From SZUA-448 sp964602475 (GTDB lineage: Bacteria > Bacillota > Clostridia > Lachnospirales > Lachnospiraceae), in the NCBI GenBank assembly GCA_964602475.1, contig CAZRRN010000019.1, positions 1 through 53,409 on the forward strand: 53,409 bases of DNA, in the 5' to 3' direction. Positions 1 through 6,873 of this stretch are shown piece after piece. Below the pieces are notes generated by a model, which saw only the letters and a program-made list of their open reading frames with translations, was not told where the DNA came from and ran no database searches. Position numbers and translations under genes: made by a program. Numbering within the stretch: the first letter of the stretch is position 1; every line of letters begins with the position of its first letter.

Positions 1-93
1 TGCCGCCGTTATGTTTATGACAGGCGTTTTGATAGGACGTTCACGCTGCGAGAGGCTGCGCAGGCGGTGCTGCGTCTGTATGAATCGGCATAA
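1..93 (+). CDS. C-terminal end of an unrecognised protein (partial, enters from the left)
   Basis: Frame 1 is open from the window edge to a TAA at 91-93 and encodes about 30 residues, ending LRLYESA. The composition is arginine-rich and more GC-rich in third positions than the AT-rich spacer after it, as expected for coding sequence. A clear terminator starts 18 nt after the stop, which supports this being a genuine gene end. The family cannot be recognised from so short a tail. Confidence 0.5.
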   Translation, partial: CRRYVYDRRFDRTFTLREAAQAVLRLYESA

Positions 94-111
94 AAACAAA
101 ATAAATATTCA

Positions 112-160
112 AAAAAGCGTCAAAGTATGGCAGCACCATACCTATAGCGCTTTTTGTTTT
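112..160. terminator. Rho-independent terminator, potentially bidirectional
   Basis: Outer stem AAAAAGCG (112-119) pairs perfectly with CGCTTTTT (148-155). Inside it GTATGG (125-130) pairs with CCATAC (136-141) around a 5-nt loop. The tail TTTTTGTTTT follows on the plus strand and an A-run precedes it, so it could act in both directions. It closes the partial gene ending at 93. Confidence 0.75.
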
Positions 161-224
161 GCTATAATTTATTTGAAAATTATCATGGGAGAATTATGTC
201 TACTGTGTAAAAAGGAGTATCGTC

Positions 225-532
225 ATGAAGAAGATAACTGCATTACTATTGGCTTTTGTCATATTGCTTTCCCTCGCCGCCTGCGGTGCACCGGCGGGTG
301 AGCCGGGGGCAAACACGGAGCCAACAACGACACCCAGCACGGAGCCGAAAAATCCACGGAACCACCCGCCGATGATTTCGGACCGCTGATAAATTACGAG
401 GTCGCCTTGGCGTATGTGAAATTTAGCGGTGTGGATGATTACCGCCGCACGGACGCAGAGTATACGGTGCTGAACAGCCGTTATTCCTATCTGCCGGAGC
501 TGATGGAAATATATCAGCGGCACATGAACTGA
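225..532 (+). pseudogene. Small secreted lipoprotein, broken by a one-base frameshift
   Basis: ATG at 225 follows an AAGGAG site (211-216). The N-terminus is a lipoprotein signal: MKK, a hydrophobic stretch, then LAACG, so the protein would be lipidated on Cys20 and anchored outside the membrane. A Thr/Pro/Glu-rich linker (EPTTTPSTEP) follows. The frame meets TGA at 387-389, but one frame over the coding sequence continues from the A5 tract near 343-347 to TGA at 530-532 (KSTEPPADDFGPL... ending QRHMN). One extra A in that tract (A6) would restore a single protein of about 102 residues. Extended -10 TGCTATAAT lies at 160-168. The function is unknown. The break may be a true mutation or a homopolymer sequencing error. 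Confidence 0.7.
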
Positions 533-546
533 TTGGAGGACAGACT

Positions 547-678
547 ATGAGGCGTATACTATCTTTTATAGATCATGCGGAAAGCATCATCCGCGATACC
601 TTGGGGAATGAAAGCGGTACATATATCACACTTTTTTCTATGCGGTGGGACAGCGTATTCAACGAGCCAGCATCATAA
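547..678 (+). CDS. Small hypothetical protein, 43 aa, possibly a truncated gene
   Basis: ATG at 547 has a perfect GGAGG at 535-539 (7-nt spacing) and begins 14 nt after the stop of the broken lipoprotein gene, so it looks translationally coupled to it. The product begins MRRILSFIDHAESIIRD and ends at TAA 676-678. There is no signal peptide or membrane segment and no family I recognise. Its ending beside an eroded region suggests it may be the remaining start of a longer gene. Sure of the start signal, unsure that the product is functional. Confidence 0.4.
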   Translation: MRRILSFIDHAESIIRDTLGNESGTYITLFSMRWDSVFNEPAS

Positions 679-1058
679 TGCAGCCTTATTACAGGCACAG
701 AGAGGGGGTATCATTTTCGATGCTCCCTCTCTGATTTATATGAAAACTGCTCACATCACGAAAATCATCCTTGACAAATGTTATCTGAGTAAAACGTGGA
801 GGTGGATTTGTGTATGAAATAGAGACGGGCGAATGCATTAGCTGAATCCTTTGAGGTAATCTATTTGCAAAACCAAAGTATCATATCCGATTGCAATAAA
901 TTGTTCATAAATACATGGAAATACCGTTCGACAAAATGGTGAAGCTGTGCTTAAATATAATATAAAACAGAATTCAGTCCTATATAGAACAACCCGGTAA
1001 ACTGAGCAATGAAGTGAAATAAACTAATTATTTGCGTACAACGAAGGAGATTAAGAAT
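679..1058. other. Non-coding, eroded spacer with one strong hairpin
   Basis: No convincing coding sequence is seen here. It holds the long hairpin at 698-733 (separate entry) and otherwise AT-rich sequence with stops in all frames. The ribosome binding site of the next reading frame (GGAG, 1046-1049) lies at its right end. Confidence 0.5.
698..733. other. Long stable hairpin without a U-tract
   Basis: CAGAGAGGG (698-706) pairs with CCCTCTCTG (725-733). The stem continues through a G-T pair (707/724) and GTATC/GATGC (708-712 with 719-723), giving about 15 consecutive pairs closed by the hexaloop ATTTTC. No T-run follows, so it is not a standard terminator. It may be an mRNA-stabilising or processing structure, or a mobile-element end. 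Confidence 0.55.
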
Positions 1059-1640
1059 ATGCACGAAATGCTGATAGATAATTTTTTTACGATTTCGCTT
1101 GCAGTAGGCTTGTGCTTCTTTGTTTTGAGCAGTACTTCTTTTGAACCCCGAATCAATCGTTGTTTTCTCTTGTTGATTGTTTTGATCGTAGTACTTGATA
1201 TTGCTGATATGGTTGATTATAGTCTTGAGCAGCTTCCTACAGTTAATACACTTCGATATGTATCTTCCTCTATAGGGTATACTCTACGGCCGACTACTCT
1301 GGCTATTGTGCTGGCAATCCTGCATCGGCGTAAATCTGTAAAATATATATTATGGATACCGATTGCTTTCATTTTTCTTCTGGAGATTACCAGCTATTTT
1401 ACTCACCTGACATTTTGGTTTGACACGGATAATCAATTTCACCGTGGAATTCTTGGTTACCTTCCGCATGCGATTAGTGCCATTTATATGCTTATGCTGA
1501 TTGTATCCACGGTCAGAATGCATAAGAAGATGGATCGCAGTGAGGTTCTGGTTGTTTTTTATATTGCTGTTTTATGCGGCTTTTCCACTTATATAGAAAG
1601 TACAAGCGGTGCCAAGTTTCTTCTTCCCGCAGCCATGATG
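1059..1640 (+). pseudogene. N-terminal membrane sensor fragment (signalling protein cut off by deletion)
   Basis: ATG at 1059 has GGAG at 1046-1049, so the upstream TTG at 1032 is not needed. The first ~190 residues form a run of hydrophobic segments (ISLAVGLCFFVL, LLLIVLIVVLDIAD, LWIPIAFIFLLEI, AISAIYMLMLIV, VVFYIAVLCG) separated by short charged loops. This resembles the multi-helix sensor that precedes GGDEF or histidine-kinase domains in clostridia. No output domain follows. At about 1630-1645 the homology stops and the same frame reads meaningless sequence to 1751, while another frame encodes the end of an AraC regulator. I read this as a deletion joining two genes. The junction position is approximate. 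Confidence 0.65.
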
Positions 1641-1789
1641 CCAAGCGTCTGCTGTCCAATACGGCATATTCGGTTGGTGAAATATCCTATTGGAGCGGCT
1701 TTGAAAATACCAATTATTTCTGCAGGGCATTTCAAAAACAGGAAAAGATGACACCGGGTGAGTACCGGCTGCACAGCAGTTCAGTATAA
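1640..1789 (+). pseudogene. C-terminal fragment of an AraC-family regulator
   Basis: In the frame ending at TAA 1787-1789 the sequence reads HDAKRLLSNT, then VGEISYWSGFENTNYFCRAF and MTPGEYR. This is the second helix-turn-helix of AraC/XylS proteins, ending in the usual TPxxYR motif. The first helix-turn-helix and the whole effector domain are absent. It is fused out of frame to the membrane-sensor fragment upstream, so no working regulator can be made. Family assignment is secure; the donor gene is not in the window. Confidence 0.75.
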
Positions 1790-1872
1790 ACGGCAGATAA
1801 CCCCTTGGTAAAGTGAATGCGGAGACAGTTTAAATAAACAAAGGCGGTAATGCGGATCATTCGCGGTAATCC

Positions 1873-2781
1873 TTAAGAAAGTCCGGAGGAGCAATTTCTC
1901 CGGTAATTGGAGGGCGTGACATTCATAACTCTGTAAAAGATACGATTAAAATAGCTGATATTGTTAAAACCGCACAGAACAGCAATATCGGTTATTTTTT
2001 TATTTGTGATGGCCAAAGCTTCGCAGCTTTTGATAATACGAATTCTGTTTAGATAGGTGAATGGAGGAATCCCGGTGTATGCTTTGAAGCTTCGGCAGAA
2101 ATATTCCTTACTTAAGCCTGTGTGAGAAGCGATTCCGGAGAGCGTCAGAGACTCCTGGTAATGCTCCTGCATAAATTCCATGCCGGACTGCAGCTCTGAC
2201 CGGATCACAGAGAAAGCAGTTTCTCCGGGCAGTTTACTGAAATGCAGATTATAAAGCTCCTGCCAGATTTGCAGGAGAAGCCCGTTAACAGCCAGCTCAC
2301 AGCCAGCCAGCTCCTGTGAGTAATAGTAGAAAAGCTGCGGAAGAAGCATTAACAGAGCTTTGTGACCGGCATCCTTTGGGAGAGGACAAATGCAGTCAAG
2401 CCTTCTGTCACGGAGAGCAGCAAAATAATCATGGCAATAGGGCGGCAGGCTGTCCTCCAGCATGTCTACAGAAAAAACCATGGCATAGAAACTGCAGGGT
2501 CCGGCGCAGTCTCTGACTGCGCTGTGAATCAGTCGGGGCGGGATGAAGATACCCTCCCCCTCCTTCAGGGTACAGACCTGATTCTCTGTCTGAAAGCGGA
2601 CCTGCCCCTCTGCCAGATAAAATATTTCCGCTTCCGGGTGGCAGTGAAGGTACAGAGCACTGTCATCTTCTTCTCTGACAATGGTACGATGCATGGAAAA
2701 GGGTCTTGACCCTGTCCGGTGTATAATATTTTCCCAGGGTGCTTCACGGATGGTTACCGCAGGCTTGACGATAGAACTCAT
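1873..2781 (-). CDS. AraC-family transcriptional regulator with cupin sensor domain
   Basis: 302 residues, the usual family length. Residues ~35-130 form a cupin-like sugar-sensing fold (HCHPEAE at 46-52, GEGIFIPP). Residues ~205-298 hold the two helix-turn-helix motifs (LTLSGIASHTGLSKEYFCRSF and ITDIAVLCGFNNISYFNRIF, given here in part) and the TPSNYR end. The start at 2781 has AGGAGG about 6 nt upstream. It is divergent from the GH31-GH43-GH29 operon at 2955, so it most likely activates that operon in response to a saccharide. This role is inferred from position. The operon promoter has a good -10 but a poor -35, as is common for activator-dependent promoters. Confidence 0.9.
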   Translation of the reverse strand: MSSIVKPAVTIREAPWENIIHRTGSRPFSMHRTIVREEDDSALYLHCHPEAEIFYLAEGQVRFQTENQVCTLKEGEGIFIPPRLIHSAVRDCAGPCSFYAMVFSVDMLEDSLPPYCHDYFAALRDRRLDCICPLPKDAGHKALLMLLPQLFYYYSQELAGCELAVNGLLLQIWQELYNLHFSKLPGETAFSVIRSELQSGMEFMQEHYQESLTLSGIASHTGLSKEYFCRSFKAYTGIPPFTYLNRIRIIKSCEALAITNKKITDIAVLCGFNNISYFNRIFYRVMNVTPSNYRRNCSSGLS

Positions 2782-2844
2782 AGTTTCCTCCTAAATGCTC
2801 TCCTAAATCAGCAGTCTGTCTGTGTTTTATACGGTCATGTCAAT

Positions 2845-2874
2845 ATTGTATCAGTAAATAGCAGTAAAATACAA
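2845..2874 (-). promoter_or_regulatory. Predicted promoter of the AraC regulator
   Basis: On the minus strand -35 TTGTAT (2874-2869) and -10 TACAAT (2850-2845) are separated by 18 bp, pointing into the regulator gene. Confidence 0.5.
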
Positions 2875-2901
2875 GATTAATTATATTTTAAGCAATATAA
2901 T
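2873..2901 (+). promoter_or_regulatory. Predicted activator-dependent promoter of the glycosidase operon
   Basis: A consensus -10 TATAAT lies at 2896-2901, 54 bp before the GH31 start. The corresponding -35 position (2873-2878, AAGATT) is poor, which suits a promoter needing the divergent AraC activator. It nearly overlaps the divergent promoter, so a bound regulator could control both. Confidence 0.5.
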
Positions 2902-2954
2902 GTCCTTAACTAGAAGCAAGACGGGATGCATTTCCTGCAGAAGGGAGTTTATAG

Positions 2955-4955
2955 ATGGGAATCATTATTGAGAAGAATAAGATTACTTTTGAGAGACGGG
3001 ATGAGCTTACGGTGGTAGAGGCATACGGGACGGATTGCATCAGGTGCCGTTCTACCAAGAACAATCGGCTGTCTGAGGAGAACTGGACATTGCTGCCTCC
3101 GAAGGAGGAGCCGGAATGCGTCGTTGAAGGGGATGAAAGGCAGGCTGTTCTTAGAAACGGAAGAGTCTCTGTGAAGGTGGATGCCGGCAATCCTTGGTAT
3201 GGGGGTGTGATTACTTTTTTCCGTGATGATGTACAGATTCTACATACCAAATTTGAAGGGGATTATACAGGAAGAAATGTACATACAGAGGGGGATCACT
3301 ATCAGATAAAGGCCATCTTTGATGCCAATCCGGGAGAACATTTCTATGGCTTGGGACAGGAACAGGAGGATGTCTTTGACAGAAAGGGAAGTACTTGTAA
3401 TCTGCAGCATTATAATACAAAATCGGCAATTCCGGTGGTATACTCTTCCATGGGTTACGGATTTTTATGGAACAATCCTGCTCCCGGACGCTGTGAGACG
3501 ACGAAAAACCATACTATGTGGGTGGCTGACAGTGCTTATCAGGCGGATTATCTGGTCTATGCGGGAGAAACACCTGCTGATGTGCTGAAAAAGTATTGTG
3601 ATCTGACCGGATATGCGCCGCATTTTCCTGAGTGGGCAGCAGGCTTCTGGCAAAGCAAGCTGCGTTATGAAAGTCAGGACGAGGTGCTTTTGACAGCGCG
3701 GGAATATAAAAGAAGAGGCATTCCTCTTGCCGCTATTGTTATTGATTATTTCCACTGGACGGAGCAGGGAGAGTGGAAGTTCGATCCCAAATACTGGCCT
3801 GATCCGGAGAAAATGTGCAGAGAACTGAAGGAGATGGGAGTTCAGCCTGTGGTTTCCGTCTGGCCGACCATTAATCCGGCCAGTGAAAATTACCGGAAGA
3901 TGAATGATGCAAATCTTCTGGTGCGTACAGAGAACGGACAGTACGGGACATTTGACTTTTATGGTCAGCAGACCTTTATTGATGTGACGAATCCGAAGAC
4001 AAGAGACTTTGTCTGGGATAAGATACAGACAAATTACTATGACCGTGGTGTTCATAACTTCTGGCTGGATGAGGCAGAGCCGGAGGTACATCCTCAGCAG
4101 TACGGGAATCTGAAGCTGTACTCCGGAAACGGAGCGCAGACAGCAATGCTGTATCCTTATTATTACAGCAAATTGTTTTATGACGGTCTGAAAAAGGCCG
4201 GAGAAGAGGATATTATCCTGCTTACCAGAGCCGCTTATCCGGGAAGTCAGAGATTTGGTTCTCTGGTGTGGAACGGTGATATTATATCCAATTTTGATGC
4301 CTTAAGGATGAGTGTTAAAACCGGCTTGTCCATGTCCATGAGCGGGATTCCCTGGTGGAACAGCGATATAGGAGGGTTTCATTCGGCAGATATTCAAAGC
4401 GATTACTTTAAGGAGCTGATTGTACGCTGGGCACAGTTCGGACTGTTTTGCCCCGTCATGAGACTGCATGGCTCCAGAATCCGCACACCAAACCAGCCGG
4501 AGCGTCATCCCGGGGTAAAGGAAAGAAGCGGAGGAGACAACGAAATCTGGAGCTTCGGAGAAAGAGATTATGAGATACTGCGTGGTCTTATTGAACTTCG
4601 TGAGCATCTGAAGCCCTATATCTGCCATTACATGGATATTGCATCGAAGGAAGGGAAGCCGTTGATGCGTCCGATGTTCTTTGATTATTACAAGGATGCA
4701 CTTTGTTATGAGCTGGAAGACCAGTATATGTTTGGTGAGGATATCTTATTTGGACCGATTTTGGAGCAGGGCTGTAAGAAACGAAAGGTATATCTGCCGA
4801 AGGGGAACTGGACGGATATAAACAGCGGAAAGCAATACGAAGGCGGTTGCTTTGTGGAATGTGAGGCACCCATAGAGAAATTCATTGCATTTGTAAAACC
4901 GGAGAGCGATGTATGCAAAGTATTTGAAGACTGCCTGAAAAACGGACAGAGATAA
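2955..4955 (+). CDS. GH31 glycoside hydrolase (alpha-xylosidase/alpha-glucosidase type)
   Basis: 666 residues, no signal peptide, so cytoplasmic. ATG at 2955 follows AAGGGAG (2941-2947). An N-terminal beta-sandwich (to ~residue 230) includes GEHFYGLGQEQ. The catalytic barrel carries WLDEAEPE, with predicted nucleophile Asp372, and VWNGD, with predicted acid/base Asp442. GIPWWNSDIGGF and MRLHG follow, as in GH31, with a C-terminal beta-domain. GH31 enzymes of this kind remove alpha-linked xylose or glucose from oligosaccharides by a retaining mechanism; the exact substrate cannot be told from sequence. It is the first gene of an operon with GH43 and GH29 enzymes, suggesting sequential trimming of a branched imported oligosaccharide. 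Its stop codon lies inside a tandem-repeat spacer. Confidence 0.92.
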   Translation: MGIIIEKNKITFERRDELTVVEAYGTDCIRCRSTKNNRLSEENWTLLPPKEEPECVVEGDERQAVLRNGRVSVKVDAGNPWYGGVITFFRDDVQILHTKFEGDYTGRNVHTEGDHYQIKAIFDANPGEHFYGLGQEQEDVFDRKGSTCNLQHYNTKSAIPVVYSSMGYGFLWNNPAPGRCETTKNHTMWVADSAYQADYLVYAGETPADVLKKYCDLTGYAPHFPEWAAGFWQSKLRYESQDEVLLTAREYKRRGIPLAAIVIDYFHWTEQGEWKFDPKYWPDPEKMCRELKEMGVQPVVSVWPTINPASENYRKMNDANLLVRTENGQYGTFDFYGQQTFIDVTNPKTRDFVWDKIQTNYYDRGVHNFWLDEAEPEVHPQQYGNLKLYSGNGAQTAMLYPYYYSKLFYDGLKKAGEEDIILLTRAAYPGSQRFGSLVWNGDIISNFDALRMSVKTGLSMSMSGIPWWNSDIGGFHSADIQSDYFKELIVRWAQFGLFCPVMRLHGSRIRTPNQPERHPGVKERSGGDNEIWSFGERDYEILRGLIELREHLKPYICHYMDIASKEGKPLMRPMFFDYYKDALCYELEDQYMFGEDILFGPILEQGCKKRKVYLPKGNWTDINSGKQYEGGCFVECEAPIEKFIAFVKPESDVCKVFEDCLKNGQR

Positions 4956-5058
4956 ATGCAGACAAAGATAGAAGCAGGCAAAGATAGAAGCAGGCAAAGA
5001 TAAACAGACAGAGATAAAATAAACAGAGATAAAATAAACAGAGATAAATGCAGACAAA
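4946..5058 (+). repeat. ~16-nt degenerate tandem repeats spanning the GH31 stop codon
   Basis: Units beginning GCAGAC, GCAGGC or AACAGA recur about every 15-16 nt (4958, 4974, 4990, 5006, 5022, 5037). The first and last parts are a perfect 21-nt direct repeat (4946-4966 and 5038-5058) that includes the end of the GH31 gene with its TAA. The array puts stop codons in several frames between the two genes and ends at the ribosome binding site of the GH43 gene. Confidence 0.8.
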
Positions 5059-5077
5059 AGGAGACAAAGGAATTAAT

Positions 5078-6733
5078 ATGGGTTATATAAAAGCTTATAC
5101 AAGAGAGAGTGTGAAAGACAGATATCCGAATTCTATGGCGAACAGCGTGCACTTTGCTTATGGATCTGATAAAGATCGAGTGATTCCGTTAAACCAGAAC
5201 TACGGAATCCTATATGCCAAGGCAGTCATCAGACCGGATAATACACTGGAGGAGCGCCAGATTGCAAATCCGCTAATCATAAGGAAGGGTGAGGATTATC
5301 TAATTGCTGCAGAAGCAGTAGATGCAAATGGTGAACCTCTGCCTGCGCCGTACCGGATTGTCTGGAGAACCAAAGACTTTGTGAACTTTGACGAACAACA
5401 GAATGTGGTTTCCGGGGAATTTCTTCTGAATGCATCAGATCTCATGGATCTTGGCGAACAGCTCCGGAATGCATCAGAGTTCATGGAGATACCGGATGCT
5501 CTGACGGATGCAATTATGGAACGCTGGTATCCGCTTTGCGGGGTAAAGACAGAGTGTATTCCGAACAAGGTAAACAGTATCGAAGAGCTGGAAGCGGTTA
5601 AGGCGCTAGTCACATATTCCGACGGTTCCGTGTGTGAAAAAAAGATCAACTGGGACACCTCTGTGCTGAACGGCGAGAAGAAGAAATCCTGTAAGATAAA
5701 AGGAAGAGTGGAACAGAGTACTACCGGATTTCCTCTTGCAGTCGGCTATGCCGATCCTGTGATTTATCAGTGGCAGGGCTTCTGGTATTTTCTTGCGACG
5801 AATGATAATTTGAATGATATTGGTTTATTTGTAAGAAAAGCGAATAGTGTCCGGGAGCTTTTTAGCGCGGATACGAAAGAATACTGTATTCTGGATTATG
5901 ATATTAAAATGGGTTTTTGCCAGACCTTCTGGGCGCCGGAATTTCATGAAATTGGCGGAAGACTGTATATCCTGTTTGCAGTCAGCAAAACACAGTGGGG
6001 TCCCCAGTGCCATATGATGCGTCTGAAACAGAACGGAGATATTACCTGTGCTTCTGACTGGGAGGAGCCGATAAGAGTCAAAAGAGCAGACGGTACCTGG
6101 CTGGCGGAGGATGGAATTACTTTGGATATGACATACTTTAAGACAGGAGGGAAATCTTATCTTTGCTGGTCCTATCGTTATGGAATCGGAACATCCAAAG
6201 ACACCGGTTCCATGCTTTACCTTGCGACGACAGAGGAAGCCTGTCCCTTTATGCTGACCTCGGAGCCGGTGCTTCTCTCCCGTCCGTTGTTTGGCTGGGA
6301 GAACAACAGCGGAACCATCAACAATGAAGGTCCCTATGCATTACTGTTGGGAGATAAAGTTTATCTGGCTTATTCCGGAGGAGATGCCTGTGGTTATTAC
6401 TATGCCATCGGTTATCTGACAGCCTCCGGCAAGGAAAATCTTCTGGATATAAATGTCTGGGAAAAGCTGCCCGCACCGGTGATGCACTCCGGTTCTGTGG
6501 AAGGAATACAAGGTCCGGGACATAATTCCTTCTTCCGGGATGAAACCGGTACACTGATGATTGCCTATCACGGACAGGAGAGAGATAAGTATTTCAAACG
6601 CTGCTCGGCATTCCATCGGGTTCATATCTCAAAATCAGGCTTTCCGCTTTTGAATGTTGCGGGCAGTACAGAGCTTCCGGAGGAACTCCTTACGGTAGAA
6701 GCGGAGCTGTACAGTTATCTGACAAATAAATAG
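5078..6733 (+). CDS. GH43-like glycosidase with N-terminal accessory domain
   Basis: 551 residues from ATG 5078, which has AAAGG 7 nt upstream; the in-frame ATG at 5048 lies in the repeat and lacks a site. No signal peptide. Residues 1-~215 form an accessory region that includes an Ig-like bacterial-type stretch (NKVNSIEELEAVKALVTYSD). The five-blade propeller follows: GYADPVIYQW with predicted base Asp226, QTFWAPEFHE, and NNEGP with predicted acid Glu417, in the order expected for GH43. Such enzymes remove alpha-L-arabinofuranose, beta-xylose or related residues with inversion. It lies between GH31 and GH29 genes, so is probably co-expressed to debranch the same intracellular oligosaccharide. 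Substrate unknown. Confidence 0.82.
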   Translation: MGYIKAYTRESVKDRYPNSMANSVHFAYGSDKDRVIPLNQNYGILYAKAVIRPDNTLEERQIANPLIIRKGEDYLIAAEAVDANGEPLPAPYRIVWRTKDFVNFDEQQNVVSGEFLLNASDLMDLGEQLRNASEFMEIPDALTDAIMERWYPLCGVKTECIPNKVNSIEELEAVKALVTYSDGSVCEKKINWDTSVLNGEKKKSCKIKGRVEQSTTGFPLAVGYADPVIYQWQGFWYFLATNDNLNDIGLFVRKANSVRELFSADTKEYCILDYDIKMGFCQTFWAPEFHEIGGRLYILFAVSKTQWGPQCHMMRLKQNGDITCASDWEEPIRVKRADGTWLAEDGITLDMTYFKTGGKSYLCWSYRYGIGTSKDTGSMLYLATTEEACPFMLTSEPVLLSRPLFGWENNSGTINNEGPYALLLGDKVYLAYSGGDACGYYYAIGYLTASGKENLLDINVWEKLPAPVMHSGSVEGIQGPGHNSFFRDETGTLMIAYHGQERDKYFKRCSAFHRVHISKSGFPLLNVAGSTELPEELLTVEAELYSYLTNK

Positions 6734-6767
6734 TCCTTGACCGTTACATTTGCCGATTGGTACAATG

Positions 6768-6830
6768 GCAGTGACAGAACGAACCCTGACAGTGACAGGA
6801 CAGACCCTGGCAATGACAGAACGACCATGT
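6768..6830 (+). repeat. Three 21-nt tandem repeats in the GH43-GH29 spacer
   Basis: Three consecutive 21-nt units start at 6768, 6789 and 6810 (GCAGTGACAGAAC, ACAGTGACAGGAC, GCAATGACAGAAC), each ending near CCCTG or CCATG. They fill most of the 140-bp spacer just before the GH29 ribosome binding site. Confidence 0.8.
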
Positions 6831-6873
6831 CAGTCTGAACCATCGTTAACCAAGTGTTTTGAAAGGAGCTATT

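Noticed and set aside
4706..5152. Minus-strand ORFs rich in Leu/Ser/Phe opposite the GH31-GH43 spacer
   Set aside because: They are only translations of the tandem repeat and the antisense of GH31, without start signals.
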